The position numbers were made by a program, and so were the translations under genes. Shown piece by piece: positions 17,815-28,475 of a DNA stretch of 37,671 bases. Source of the DNA: Prochlorococcus sp. AG-402-G06 (GTDB lineage Bacteria > Cyanobacteriota > Cyanobacteriia > PCC-6307 > Cyanobiaceae); contig QCHR01000014.1 in NCBI GenBank assembly GCA_003277985.1, positions 1 to 37,671 on the forward strand. Direction: 5' to 3'. Numbering within the stretch: the first letter of the stretch is position 1; each line of letters starts with the position of its first letter. The notes beneath the pieces were generated by a model. The model had not been told where the DNA came from, searched no databases, and worked only from the letters and a program-made list of their open reading frames with translations.

Positions 17815-20800
17815 ATGCATCAACGACTCTCAAGTTCAAATTGGCCTTACTGCGATAGCACCTATCCAGATGCCTTTTCTGGGGAGAAAGATTCTTGTGG
17901 AGTGGGCTTCATAGCTAGCGTTGAAGGCAAACAAAATCATTGGGTGTTAACTCAGGCACTACGTGGCCTGAGTTGTATGGAGCACAGAGGAGGATGCGGA
18001 GGAGATAGCGACTCTGGAGATGGAGCAGGTATTTTATGTGAAATCCCATGGTCATATTTCAGGCTAGTTTGGGACAAGGCTAAAGATTGCGAACCCCAAT
18101 CATCAGGAATAGGCATGATGTTTATGCCTAAAGACCTAAAGAATAGAGAAATAGCGAGAAATATATGTGAGCAGGAAGCTGAGTCTTTAGGCTTAAGCTC
18201 CCAAGGATGGAGAGATGTTCCTGTTAATGAAGAAGTTTTAGGCAAACTTGCAAGAGAGAATGAACCCTTTATTACACAATGGATAGTAAATACTAAGGAT
18301 CAAGAAATTAATCTTGAGACTTTACTTTTTAGATTAAGGCAAAGAATTTCAAACCGGGCCAATTTAGAATTAAAGAGCGATAAATTAGGACTCTATATAT
18401 GCTCTTTGAGTAGCAAGACAATTGTATACAAAGGAATGGTCAGATCAGAAATATTAGCTCCTTTTTATACAGATCTACAGGACGATAGATTTGAAGTTTC
18501 ATACGCGGTTTACCACAGAAGATTTAGTACAAATACTTTGCCAAAATGGCCATTGGCTCAACCCATGAGACTTTTAGGTCACAACGGAGAAATAAATACA
18601 TTATTAGGAAATATAAATTGGGCAAAAGCAACAGAAACAGATATAAGTTCAGTCTGGAAAGAGAATGCAAATGATCTAAAACCAATTGTCAATAATTTAT
18701 TTAGTGATTCAGCAAATCTTGATTTAACTCTTGAATTATTAGTTCGAAGTGGAAGACCCATAACTGATAGCTTATTAACTCTCATACCAGAAGCTTTTAG
18801 AGATCAACCTGAATTAATAAATAAACCTGAAATAACTGCTTTTTATGAATATGCAGCTGGAACTCAGGAGCCATGGGATGGGCCAGCATTAATAGTCTTT
18901 ACTGATGGAAGAAATGTAGGAGCAACTCTTGATAGAAATGGACTTAGACCAGCTCGTTATTGCATCACTAAAAATGGTTATGTTGTAATGGGATCTGAAA
19001 CAGGTGTTGTTGAATTAGATGAGCAGCTAATCCAAGAAAAAGGTCGTCTTGGACCAGGGCAAATGCTGTCAGTAAATTTAGAAAAAAAGAAGATTTTACG
19101 AAACTGGGATGTCAAAGAAGAGTCAGCGAGCAGATATCCATACTTAGATTGGTTAAAAGCAAATCGGATCAATCTTAATAACCAAAATTGGGAAGTAAAT
19201 AATAAATTTGATAAGCAGGAGTTACTGCAGCAACAAATTGCATTTGGTTTTAGTGCAGAAGATTTTGATTACATAATCAATAGCATGGCAGCAAATGCAA
19301 AAGAACCAACTTATTGCATGGGAGATGATATTCCGCTAGCCATACTTTCTAGTAAATCACATATTCTTTATGACTATTTCAAGCAAAGATTTGCACAAGT
19401 CACTAATCCACCAATTGATCCTCTTAGAGAAAAACTTGTTACTAGCTTAGAAATGCATCTTGGCGTTAGAAAAGCACCATTATCTCCAAAAGCAGACTCA
19501 GCAAGACTAATTCATATTAAATCACCAATAATTAATGAAAAAGAATTAACTTCAATAAAAAAATTAGGGCTTAATTACAAGGAACTTTCGACATTAATTC
19601 CTGTTAATAATAATGAATTAAACTTAGATAAAGGCCTTGAAAATCTATGCCAAGAAGCAGAAGATAGTGTAATTAATGGTAGCGAAATTCTAATCCTCTC
19701 AGATAGAAATATTAATCGAGAAAGATCCTACATTCCTCCTCTACTTGCCGTTGGAGCAGTTCATCATCATTTACTCAGAAAGGGACTAAGGCTAAAAACC
19801 TCGTTAATTATAGACACAGCTCAATGCTGGAGTACGCATCACATAGCCTGTCTGATTGGATTTGGAGCAAGTGCAATTTGTCCTTGGTTGACTTTAGAAA
19901 CTACTCGCCATTGGTGGCAATTACCAAAAACACAAAAACTTATTACCAATGGGAAGTTGTCAAATTTATCTATAGATATTGCGCAAGAAAATGTTAAGAA
20001 AGCAATGGAAGATGGATTAAGAAAAATACTTTCAAAAATTGGAATATCTGTTCTAGCCAGTTATCATGGAGCACAAATCTTTGAAGCTATAGGTATTGGT
20101 GCAGATTTAATTGATTTAGCTTTCAAGGGAACAACAAGTCGTATAGCAGGGCTAACTCTTAGAGAATTATCAATCGAGACAATTTCATTTCATAAAAAAG
20201 CTTTCCCAGACCTAGCGCAAAAAAAACTTGATTTCAATGGATTTGTTCAATATCGAAATAATGGAGAATTTCACTTAAATAATCCTGAAATGTCGAAAAT
20301 TCTTCATGCTGCAGTGAAAACTGGGCCTGGATATGACCACTTCAAAACTTATCAACAACTTCTAGAAAATCGCCCTCCTACTACCCTCAGAGATCTCCTT
20401 ACATTTAAGACAGCTACTCAGCCTTTACCTCTGGATCAAATAGAGAGTGTTGAGAGTATTTGTCAAAGATTTTGCACCGGTGGAATGAGTCTAGGGGCTT
20501 TATCTAGGGAAGCGCATGAAGTCCTTGCAATAGCAATGAATAGAATTGGAGGCAAAAGTAATAGTGGTGAAGGAGGAGAAGATCCTGCGAGATTCAATGC
20601 TCTCGAGGATGTTGATGAAAATAATCAATCAAAAACATTACCCAATCTCAACGGGCTGGTAAATGGAGATACTGCATGTTCTGCAATTAAACAAATTGCG
20701 TCTGGCCGATTTGGTGTCACTCCTGAATATTTAACAAGCGGAAAGCAATTAGAAATCAAAGTAGCTCAAGGTGCAAAGCCTGGAGAGGGAGGCCAATTAC

Positions 20801-22404
20801 CTGGACCAAAGGTTGATGAATACATAGCCAAGCTCCGTAATAGCAAGCCAGGAGTAGCTCTTATTTCTCCTCCTCCTCATCATGATATCTATTCCATAGA
20901 GGATCTTGCCCAACTTATTCATGACCTACATCAAATAAATCCAACTGCAAAAGTCAGTGTAAAATTAGTTGCTGAGATAGGGATTGGCACAATTGCAGGC
21001 GGAGTAGCAAAAGCCAATGCTGATGTCATCCAAATTTCAGGGCATGATGGAGGTACAGGTGCATCTCCACTTAGTTCAATTAAACATGCTGGTTTGCCAT
21101 GGGAACTTGGATTAACCGAAGTTCATCGCTCTTTATTAGAGAATGGTCTTCGGGAAAGGGTTTTATTAAGAGCTGATGGGGGTCTAAAGACAGGATGGGA
21201 TGTACTTATTGCAGCCTTACTTGGAGCAGAAGAATATGGCTTTGGAACAGTTGCAATGATTGCCGAAGGTTGCATAATGGCGAGAATTTGCCATACAAAT
21301 AAATGCCCAGTCGGCATAGCAACTCAACAAGAAGGGTTAAGAAAAAGATTCCCTGGATTACCAGAACATGTGGTTAACTTTTTTGTCTTCGTAGCTGAAG
21401 AAGTTAGACAATTGATGAGTCAAGTTGGAGTAGCAAAAGTTGAGGACCTTATTGGAAGAACAGATCTATTAATCAACAGAAATCTAGACTTAACAAAAAC
21501 AAAAGAAATTGACCTATCTAGCCTGCTCAAACCTTTGGGCACCCCAACAGATCGCTCATGGTTGAGTCACGAAATAGAAGCTCATAGCAATGGAGAGGTT
21601 ATTGAGAATGCCTTACTAAAAGATGAAGAAGTTTCTAATGCAATTCAAACTCAAGGAAGCATCACTAAAAAAATTCCAATTTTTAATACAGATAGAAGTG
21701 TTTGCGCACGAATCTCTGGAGTAATAGCTAAAAAATATGGGAATAAAGGTTTTAATGGAGATTTAAATTTAATATTTAAAGGTTCAGCTGGGCAAAGTTT
21801 TGGTGCATTTATTTTAAAAGGAATGAATATTTCTTTAATAGGAGAAGCTAATGATTATGTAGGAAAAGGCATAAACGGAGGTTCCATTACGATTGTTCCC
21901 GAAATTATTAATGAAACATCTAATACTCAGGTAATACTAGGTAATACATGTCTATACGGAGCAACTGGTGGAAAATTATTCGCCCTTGGAATAGCAGGAG
22001 AGCGTTTTGGTGTTCGCAACAGTGGAGCTCATGCTGTTATTGAAGGAGCGGGAGACCATTGTTGTGAATATATGACTGGGGGAGTAGTTGTTGTGCTTGG
22101 AAAAACTGGAAGAAACATAGGAGCAGGAATGACAGGAGGCATAGCTTTTATTCTTGACAAAAAAAATGAACTTGACTTAAAAATGAATAAAGAAATTGTT
22201 GAAGTCCATCATCTAACTTCAACTAACCAAGAACAAGTTTTAAATGACTTAATTATTGAATATCAGCAGAAAACTAAAAGTCCTTTTGCGAAAGAAATTC
22301 TTTCAGACTGGTCTTCATGGAAAAAATTATTTAAAGTAATTGTTCCTCCAAGCGAAAAAAATAAATTAGGTATTCAGGAAGCTCTGGAAAAAGCGACAAT
22401 ATAG
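17815..22404 (+). CDS. glsF: Ferredoxin-dependent glutamate synthase
   Basis: Fd-GOGAT makes two glutamates from glutamine and 2-oxoglutarate using reduced ferredoxin; it is the second step of GS-GOGAT ammonium assimilation. The 1529-aa protein has a 27-residue propeptide before the catalytic Cys (GEKDSCGVGF, C28) of the glutaminase domain. The FMN/3Fe-4S synthase domain carries AEGCIMARICHTNKCPVG, supplying the C-x5-C-x4-C cluster, and GDTACSAIKQIASGRFGV. A DVDENNQSKTLPNLNGL segment fits the ferredoxin-loop region of cyanobacterial enzymes, favouring the ferredoxin form. The C-terminal beta-helix domain is intact. Often annotated gltB. Confidence 0.95.
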   Translation: MHQRLSSSNWPYCDSTYPDAFSGEKDSCGVGFIASVEGKQNHWVLTQALRGLSCMEHRGGCGGDSDSGDGAGILCEIPWSYFRLVWDKAKDCEPQSSGIGMMFMPKDLKNREIARNICEQEAESLGLSSQGWRDVPVNEEVLGKLARENEPFITQWIVNTKDQEINLETLLFRLRQRISNRANLELKSDKLGLYICSLSSKTIVYKGMVRSEILAPFYTDLQDDRFEVSYAVYHRRFSTNTLPKWPLAQPMRLLGHNGEINTLLGNINWAKATETDISSVWKENANDLKPIVNNLFSDSANLDLTLELLVRSGRPITDSLLTLIPEAFRDQPELINKPEITAFYEYAAGTQEPWDGPALIVFTDGRNVGATLDRNGLRPARYCITKNGYVVMGSETGVVELDEQLIQEKGRLGPGQMLSVNLEKKKILRNWDVKEESASRYPYLDWLKANRINLNNQNWEVNNKFDKQELLQQQIAFGFSAEDFDYIINSMAANAKEPTYCMGDDIPLAILSSKSHILYDYFKQRFAQVTNPPIDPLREKLVTSLEMHLGVRKAPLSPKADSARLIHIKSPIINEKELTSIKKLGLNYKELSTLIPVNNNELNLDKGLENLCQEAEDSVINGSEILILSDRNINRERSYIPPLLAVGAVHHHLLRKGLRLKTSLIIDTAQCWSTHHIACLIGFGASAICPWLTLETTRHWWQLPKTQKLITNGKLSNLSIDIAQENVKKAMEDGLRKILSKIGISVLASYHGAQIFEAIGIGADLIDLAFKGTTSRIAGLTLRELSIETISFHKKAFPDLAQKKLDFNGFVQYRNNGEFHLNNPEMSKILHAAVKTGPGYDHFKTYQQLLENRPPTTLRDLLTFKTATQPLPLDQIESVESICQRFCTGGMSLGALSREAHEVLAIAMNRIGGKSNSGEGGEDPARFNALEDVDENNQSKTLPNLNGLVNGDTACSAIKQIASGRFGVTPEYLTSGKQLEIKVAQGAKPGEGGQLPGPKVDEYIAKLRNSKPGVALISPPPHHDIYSIEDLAQLIHDLHQINPTAKVSVKLVAEIGIGTIAGGVAKANADVIQISGHDGGTGASPLSSIKHAGLPWELGLTEVHRSLLENGLRERVLLRADGGLKTGWDVLIAALLGAEEYGFGTVAMIAEGCIMARICHTNKCPVGIATQQEGLRKRFPGLPEHVVNFFVFVAEEVRQLMSQVGVAKVEDLIGRTDLLINRNLDLTKTKEIDLSSLLKPLGTPTDRSWLSHEIEAHSNGEVIENALLKDEEVSNAIQTQGSITKKIPIFNTDRSVCARISGVIAKKYGNKGFNGDLNLIFKGSAGQSFGAFILKGMNISLIGEANDYVGKGINGGSITIVPEIINETSNTQVILGNTCLYGATGGKLFALGIAGERFGVRNSGAHAVIEGAGDHCCEYMTGGVVVVLGKTGRNIGAGMTGGIAFILDKKNELDLKMNKEIVEVHHLTSTNQEQVLNDLIIEYQQKTKSPFAKEILSDWSSWKKLFKVIVPPSEKNKLGIQEALEKATI

Positions 22405-22414
22405 ACAGATAAGA

Positions 22415-22741
22415 ATGCCTATATTTATTAAGACAGAGAAGTTTACAGATAAAACCTTAGAATTATCTAATGCTGAGAGGAAAAAATTCTTATTTATGCA
22501 TAAAGAATGGGTCAAAGATATTACTAACTCCGGCAAATATATCCGTAGCGGGTATTTAATAAATGAGAAAAGGATGCCAGGGGGTGGCGGTTTATTAATT
22601 CTTGAAGCGCAGGATTATTTAACGGCAAAAAAGATCATAGAAAATGATCCTATGATTAAACATAATTTAGTTATCTGGGATCTTCAAGAATGGATATCAA
22701 TTGATGAAAGTCAATCAAAGTTTTCAAATCATCTTGGATGA
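22415..22741 (+). CDS. YCII-domain protein
   Basis: This 108-aa protein fits the YCII-like fold (ferredoxin-like alpha+beta dimer). Visible elements are a His in [10 protein letters not shown] (about H29) with Asp 35, then [23 protein letters not shown] and a C-terminal strand VIWDLQEW. Members are small enzymes or binding proteins of poorly known function. It starts 10 nt after the glsF stop codon, so it is probably co-transcribed. The last 13 nt overlap the 3' end of lipA. Confidence 0.78.
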   Translation: MPIFIKTEKFTDKTLELSNAERKKFLFMHKEWVKDITNSGKYIRSGYLINEKRMPGGGGLLILEAQDYLTAKKIIENDPMIKHNLVIWDLQEWISIDESQSKFSNHLG

Positions 22742-23598
22742 GACATCATTAATTTTTTTACTTCTCCTGCGTGATAGCTACTTCTAGTTAAAGGTGAACT
22801 AATTACCTGCAAAAATCCTAATTTATTCTCTCCCTCCAAACGGTAACTATCAAATTGAGAAGGAGATACAAATCTATTAACAGGTAGATGTTTTGGTCCT
22901 GGTGATAAATATTGGCCAATAGTTACTATATCAACTTTATTGAGATGCAAATCATAAAGAACACTCAAAATCTCTTCATCTGTTTCCCCTAATCCAGCCA
23001 TTAAGCCAGATTTTGTATAAACTCTTGGCCAGCCTTCACGAACTCTTTTTAATAATTCCAAAGACCTTTCATATTTTCCTTGAGGTCTAACTCTTGGATA
23101 TAATCTTGGAACTGTCTCGATATTGTGATTAAGTACATTTGGAGCGGCATCCAAAATAACCTTCAAAGCATCCCAATTACCGCAAAGATCAGGAATTAAA
23201 ACTTCAATAGAAGTAAAAGGGGATCTACTTTGAACAGCCTTAATACATTTCAAAAATTGACTAGCACCCCCATCTTCTAAGTCATCACGATTGACGGAAG
23301 TTATAACAACATGAGTTAAACCCATCCTGTAAACAGCTTCGCCTAAACGATCAGGTTCTGATGGGTCTAAAAGCCTTTTCGAATTATCAAATGAGATATC
23401 GCAATAAGGGCATTTTCGAGTGCAGGCAGGACCCATTATTAAAAAAGTAGCAGTACCTCCTGCAAAACATTCTCCAATATTTGGACAACTTGCTTCCTGA
23501 CAAACGGTATTGAGTTTTAAGTCAACTAATAGATCAGCAACATTGCCAATCCTCTCTTGCTGTGGTGCCTTAACACGTAACCAGTTGGGTTTAAGCAA
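22729..23598 (-). CDS. lipA: Lipoyl synthase
   Basis: LipA is a radical SAM enzyme that inserts two sulfurs into octanoyl groups on lipoyl-dependent proteins. Both clusters are visible: the auxiliary [12 protein letters not shown] (C33, C38, C44) and the radical [11 protein letters not shown] (C59, C63, C66). The terminal RSSY motif is present near the C-terminus. The 289-aa ORF starts at TTG (23598); an in-frame stop just upstream limits other choices. Convergent overlap with the YCII-like gene is 13 nt. Confidence 0.96.
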   Translation of the reverse strand: MLKPNWLRVKAPQQERIGNVADLLVDLKLNTVCQEASCPNIGECFAGGTATFLIMGPACTRKCPYCDISFDNSKRLLDPSEPDRLGEAVYRMGLTHVVITSVNRDDLEDGGASQFLKCIKAVQSRSPFTSIEVLIPDLCGNWDALKVILDAAPNVLNHNIETVPRLYPRVRPQGKYERSLELLKRVREGWPRVYTKSGLMAGLGETDEEILSVLYDLHLNKVDIVTIGQYLSPGPKHLPVNRFVSPSQFDSYRLEGENKLGFLQVISSPLTRSSYHAGEVKKLMMSHPR

Positions 23599-23734
23599 AG
23601 CTCTTTTAATAACAAACTAACTTTAGAAAGAATTTCCAAATTGACTTGATTTTTTTAACTTCTTCTAAGCTTGATTACAAGAATAAAGCTGAAAACTAAG
23701 TATTTGATTTTTTTTCTAAGTAATAAATAAAAAA

Positions 23735-25645
23735 TTACTTAGTAAAATAGCCTCTTGGCGTTAAAAATCTATTGTTTTTTATAACACTCTGGCTATTCCC
23801 AATAACCAAAATAGTAAGCATATCGACCTGATCAAATGGCAAAGTTTCAAGAGTATGTATTTCTATACTTTCATCTGGCCTACCAAGCTCTCTAGCGATA
23901 GCAACAGGTGTACATGGTTTGCGAAATTCGATTAATAAATCAACAGTCTTTTTTAACTGCCAGTCACGTTTTTTGGATTTTGGATTAAATACTGCGATAA
24001 CAAAATCACCTATGGCTGCACTTTTTATTCTCCTCTCAATTTGATTCCACGGAGTCAAAAGATCACTCAAAGAAATCGAGCAGAAGTCATGCATAAAAGG
24101 AGCACCTAGTTTTGCAGCAGCCATCTGAAAAGAGCTAATACCTGGATGAACTTGAAATAAAGGCCTTGAATAAATCTTTTCATTTAGCCAAAGTTCGAGA
24201 GCTAGCCCTGCCATTCCATAAATTCCACTGTCGCCAGATGAAATAAGAGCAACTCTTACTCCCTCTTTTGAAAGATCAAGAGCGTATTTACATCGATCTT
24301 TTTCAAAAGTTAATTCTGAATCAATACGGACCTGATCAGGACGACGAATTGACTCCAAATAATTTAAGTAAGGGGTATAACCGATCCAAGCAGAGCATCT
24401 AGTTAAAGCTCGACGTGAGTCAGAAGTAAGCATTTCCAATTCCCCAGGTCCACTGCCAATTAAATGCAATTCGCCTTTATTCGGTGCAAAGGGAATGGAT
24501 ACCTCAACTAACGCAATTGTTACAGCCCCACACTCATCTTCTTTGGAATAATAGATTTTTTTTTCTTGTATTAACCTTCCAGATTGAGCTCCTAACAAAA
24601 TTGCTGCTGCTTCAGCGACTGAAGCAGTGCCCATTTCATTAAAAACTACATTTGAAGGAGTTGGCACTTTGACTTGTGAAAGTTCAAGTGAACTAAAAAA
24701 ATAAATTGGCCATTCATTTTTTTTTGACAAATTCAATAACCCTATTTCATCATTTTTTTTATCGATAGTTGCTAAACCAGAGATCGAATGAATTGATAAG
24801 TCATTTTGATTTAAAGATTCATTAATTGCCCTTTGAATGAGCTTTTCATCTGTATTTCTCTCACAACCAATTCCGATGATTATTGTCGGTGGATGCCATG
24901 AACATATATTCCTATTTTCTTGACCTATGTATAAGTCGATATTTTTGCAAGATAGTGGATCATTTTTATCTAAAAAAGAGAAATTGGAACAACCCTTTAA
25001 TGTCTGCCACAATTTTGATCCTTTTCCTTGAAAAACAATATTTTTTTGTTCTTTAGACTGACTTATCATTAATTTTCGCCAATCAACATTATCCCCTCCT
25101 CTTTTCCAACCCCATCCTTCCCCAAAACAATCCAAAGGTATTCTTCTCTCTGTAAATGAATCTGAGGTGGAAATAACTTCTGCTTCTAAAGCAGCTCCCA
25201 GCTCAGTAGCAAATCGATCTCCGCCTTGCTTATGGCCTCCTAAAAGAGTGATAACATTGTTAGCTCTTGAATCCATCACTAGTATTGCTGGATCATTTTC
25301 TTTAGATCTGACAAAAGGAGATATGAGCCTGACTACAGCGCCTATGGAACCTAAAAAAATTAATTTATTATTGTTCTGCCAATGATCTTTTAAAAAATCA
25401 ATTGGCGAGGATTCAACCAAACCTTCAATTTTTTTTCCCAAGGAAAGAGTTGAACCATTTGATATAAAGATTTGATCTACGTGATTGCTTGCTTGCAATC
25501 TCTCAAGCAAAGGCAAAGCGCTTAAAGAAAATCCATATGCAATCCTTTTTGGGGTTTTTACTAATGTTTTTTCCAGAACTAGAGATAAAATAATTTTTTT
25601 ATTTATACAAGCTAGCTTCTTTAATAAAGCTTTAGTAAAAATCAA
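23735..25645 (-). CDS. cobJ: CbiG-CobJ fusion: precorrin-3B C17-methyltransferase with CbiG domain
   Basis: This 636-aa protein belongs to cobalamin synthesis. The C-terminal part (residues 393-636) is a tetrapyrrole methylase: LHLIGSGPGELEMLT, SSGDSGIYGMAG and FQVHPGISSFQMAAA. The N-terminal part resembles CbiG (cobalt-precorrin-5A hydrolase), with GSIGAVVRLISPFV, LLGGHKQGGDRFA and later IIGIGCERNTDE and NEMGTASVAEAAAILL. Such fusions are known in cyanobacteria. No ATG occurs in the N-terminal region; TTG at 25645 is the longest option and the true start may be internal. Confidence 0.9.
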   Translation of the reverse strand: MIFTKALLKKLACINKKIILSLVLEKTLVKTPKRIAYGFSLSALPLLERLQASNHVDQIFISNGSTLSLGKKIEGLVESSPIDFLKDHWQNNNKLIFLGSIGAVVRLISPFVRSKENDPAILVMDSRANNVITLLGGHKQGGDRFATELGAALEAEVISTSDSFTERRIPLDCFGEGWGWKRGGDNVDWRKLMISQSKEQKNIVFQGKGSKLWQTLKGCSNFSFLDKNDPLSCKNIDLYIGQENRNICSWHPPTIIIGIGCERNTDEKLIQRAINESLNQNDLSIHSISGLATIDKKNDEIGLLNLSKKNEWPIYFFSSLELSQVKVPTPSNVVFNEMGTASVAEAAAILLGAQSGRLIQEKKIYYSKEDECGAVTIALVEVSIPFAPNKGELHLIGSGPGELEMLTSDSRRALTRCSAWIGYTPYLNYLESIRRPDQVRIDSELTFEKDRCKYALDLSKEGVRVALISSGDSGIYGMAGLALELWLNEKIYSRPLFQVHPGISSFQMAAAKLGAPFMHDFCSISLSDLLTPWNQIERRIKSAAIGDFVIAVFNPKSKKRDWQLKKTVDLLIEFRKPCTPVAIARELGRPDESIEIHTLETLPFDQVDMLTILVIGNSQSVIKNNRFLTPRGYFTK

Positions 25646-26147
25646 AAAACAAAAACCCTGAAATAGCGTTTAAATAAATTTTTTGAAATTAATAAAAAGC
25701 TCTTATCAAGAAATCCAATGGTATTTTTACCTAGCCATAAACATCTAACAATATTTCTCAAAGCCAAGAAAGCTAGATATAGATAATGTTTTAGCTAATT
25801 AATGCCTACAAGAAATAAAGATTCTAGACCTCAAAAACTTTTTTACCTGCACTCCAATAATGGAGAAGATTTACTAATTAAGAAAAACAATGGATTCAAT
25901 GACCAATTAAGAATAAAAGTGTAGAACATTTGTTACATGCGTCCGTAGTAACTGACTGTCTACTTTATGCTTATGACATAACCCTTATATAGGTTTTCAA
26001 GTAACTTCAAAGGTAGGTCTTGAATTCCTAAAATCTTTCACCAAGTAATTCCACCTTATAAGTAGAATTACTTATTAAAGATTTCACCCTAATCTTTTCA
26101 AGGTTAGGCCCCCAAAACCTCGATCACATTCCTGAAGGAATCACTCG
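25646..26147 (+). promoter_or_regulatory. Upstream region of psaA
   Basis: This 502-nt gap between divergent cobJ and psaA should carry the psaAB promoter. GTTACA (25932-25937), preceded by GAACA, resembles half of an HLR1 element for RpaB, but spacing is off by one, so the match is degenerate. AT-rich TATATA-like sequence lies at about 25985-25993. A 40-codon ORF is noted separately. Confidence 0.4.
25802..25924 (+). CDS. Possible small ORF upstream of psaA
   Basis: A 40-codon ATG ORF reads MPTRNKDSRPQKLFYLHSNN and continues charged and Asn-rich to a TAG. Composition is protein-like, but no Shine-Dalgarno is seen and it could be part of the psaA leader. I do not recognise it. Confidence 0.3.
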   Translation: MPTRNKDSRPQKLFYLHSNNGEDLLIKKNNGFNDQLRIKV

Positions 26148-28454
26148 ATGACCATTAGCCCACCAGAAAGAGAACAAAAAAAAGAACCAGTTCTCGATAA
26201 ACCTATCGAAACTGATGCAATCCCTGTAGATTTTTCCAAGCTTGACAAGCCTGGTTTTTGGTCAAAATCCCTTGCAAAAGGTCCAAAGACTACTACATGG
26301 ATATGGAATCTTCATGCTGACGCGCATGATTTTGATACCCATGTTGGAGATCTACAAGAAACGAGTAGAAAAGTATTTTCTGCTCATTTCGGCCATTTAG
26401 CAGTCATCTTTATTTGGATGAGCGCAGCTTTTTTCCATGGAGCTCGCTTTTCTAATTATTCTGGCTGGCTCTCCGACCCAACTCATGTCAAACCAGGCGC
26501 ACAAGTTGTTTGGCCAATAGTTGGTCAGGAAATGCTTAATGCAGATTTAGGCGGTGATTATCACGGCATTCAGATCACATCAGGAATTTTTCAGATGTGG
26601 AGAGGCTGGGGCATTACCAATGAAACCGAGCTTATGGCTTTAGCCATTGGTGCATTACTAATGGCAGCAATAATGTTGCATGGTGGCATATACCACTATC
26701 ACAAAGCAGCTCCAAAGCTTGATTGGTTCAGAAATCTTGAATCTATGCTTAATCACCATATAGCTGGTCTAGTGGGATTGGGCTCTATCGCTTGGGCTGG
26801 GCATTGCATTCACATTGGAGCACCAACTGCAGCACTGATGGATGCAATTGATGCTGGAAAGCCTTTAGTTATTGATGGTATTCCAATAGCTTCAATTGCA
26901 GACATGCCTCTTCCACATGAGCTTTGCAATCCAGCCATCGCAAGTCAGATATTCCCTGGTCTAGCAGGCAGAACAGTAGAAAATTTCTTTACGACTAACT
27001 GGTGGGCATTTAGTGATTTTCTTACTTTTAAAGGTGGTCTAAATCCTGTTACTGGGAGTTTGTGGATGACAGATATTTCACATCATCATTTAGCTTTTGG
27101 AGTTCTAGCTGTTTTTGGTGGTCATTTATATAGAACAATGTTCGGAATAGGACATAGCCTCAAAGAAATACTTGATAATCACGCTGGAGATCCAATTCTT
27201 TTCCCCGCTCCAAATGGGCATAAGGGAATTTATGAGTTTTTAGCTAATAGTTGGCATGCTCAACTTGGTCTAAACCTTGCAATGATTGGGTCCCTGAGCA
27301 TAATAATTTCTCATCACATGTATGCGATGCCTCCATATCCTTACTTGTCGATTGATTATCCGACTGTTTTAGGTCTATTTACCCACCATATGTGGATAGG
27401 AGGATTATTCATTGTTGGTGCAGCAGCTCATGCTGGTATTGCAATGATTAGAGACTATGACCCAGCTGTTCATATCGATAACGTTCTAGACAGAATATTA
27501 AAAGCAAGGGATGCATTGATTAGTCATTTAAACTGGGCATGCATGTTCTTAGGTTTCCATAGTTTCGGTCTTTATATTCATAACGATGTAATGAGAGCTT
27601 TAGGAAGGCCTCAAGATATGTTTAGCGATACAGCAATACAGTTGCAGCCTGTTTTTGCTCAGTGGATACAAAATATTCATCATTCAGCAGCTGGTTCTAC
27701 TACCCTTGCTGGAGCAAACGTAAATCTTCAAAGTGGCTTAGTTAGTGAGGTTTTCAACGGTTCTGTAAGTCAAGTTGGAGGAAAAATTGGAATCGCTCCT
27801 ATACCACTAGGGACAGCTGATTTCATGATTCACCATATACATGCTTTTACCATCCATGTCACTCTGCTAATTCTTCTAAAAGGAGTTTTATTTGCAAGAA
27901 GTTCCAGACTAATACCAGACAAAGCAAATCTTGGATTCAGGTTCCCTTGTGATGGCCCTGGTAGAGGAGGTACTTGCCAAGTATCTTCTTGGGATCATGT
28001 TTTCCTTGGATTGTTCTGGATGTATAACGGTCTATCAGTAGTTATCTTCCATTTCTCATGGAAAATGCAAAGTGATGTATGGGGTTTGACAGGAGGCAAC
28101 TTTGCTCAAAGTTCCATAACTATTAATGGATGGCTTAGAGACTTCTTATGGGCTCAGTCATCTCAGGTCCTAACAAGTTATGGTCAACCTATAAGTATGT
28201 ACGGTTTGATGTTCTTAGGAGCGCATTTCGTTTGGGCGTTTAGTCTTATGTTCCTATTCAGTGGTCGTGGTTACTGGCAAGAGTTATTTGAGTCAATTAT
28301 TTGGGCTCATAATAAACTTAAGTTAGCTCCAACTATCCAACCAAGAGCTTTATCTATTACTCAAGGTCGTGCAGTAGGAGCAGCTCATTTCCTCCTTGGA
28401 GGAATAGCTACAACTTGGGCCTTCTTCCACGCTCGCTTAATCGGTCTCGGCTGA
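26148..28454 (+). CDS. psaA: Photosystem I P700 apoprotein A1
   Basis: PsaA, with PsaB, forms the reaction-centre core binding P700, the electron-transfer chain and most antenna chlorophylls. The 768-aa protein has eleven membrane helices with many His ligands. The F(X)-cluster loop is [18 protein letters not shown]. Its N-terminus is longer than in many cyanobacteria. It begins with ATG, is 21 nt upstream of psaB and is surely co-transcribed with it. Confidence 0.99.
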   Translation: MTISPPEREQKKEPVLDKPIETDAIPVDFSKLDKPGFWSKSLAKGPKTTTWIWNLHADAHDFDTHVGDLQETSRKVFSAHFGHLAVIFIWMSAAFFHGARFSNYSGWLSDPTHVKPGAQVVWPIVGQEMLNADLGGDYHGIQITSGIFQMWRGWGITNETELMALAIGALLMAAIMLHGGIYHYHKAAPKLDWFRNLESMLNHHIAGLVGLGSIAWAGHCIHIGAPTAALMDAIDAGKPLVIDGIPIASIADMPLPHELCNPAIASQIFPGLAGRTVENFFTTNWWAFSDFLTFKGGLNPVTGSLWMTDISHHHLAFGVLAVFGGHLYRTMFGIGHSLKEILDNHAGDPILFPAPNGHKGIYEFLANSWHAQLGLNLAMIGSLSIIISHHMYAMPPYPYLSIDYPTVLGLFTHHMWIGGLFIVGAAAHAGIAMIRDYDPAVHIDNVLDRILKARDALISHLNWACMFLGFHSFGLYIHNDVMRALGRPQDMFSDTAIQLQPVFAQWIQNIHHSAAGSTTLAGANVNLQSGLVSEVFNGSVSQVGGKIGIAPIPLGTADFMIHHIHAFTIHVTLLILLKGVLFARSSRLIPDKANLGFRFPCDGPGRGGTCQVSSWDHVFLGLFWMYNGLSVVIFHFSWKMQSDVWGLTGGNFAQSSITINGWLRDFLWAQSSQVLTSYGQPISMYGLMFLGAHFVWAFSLMFLFSGRGYWQELFESIIWAHNKLKLAPTIQPRALSITQGRAVGAAHFLLGGIATTWAFFHARLIGLG

Positions 28455-28475
28455 CCCTCTCTGATTTTTTATAAA

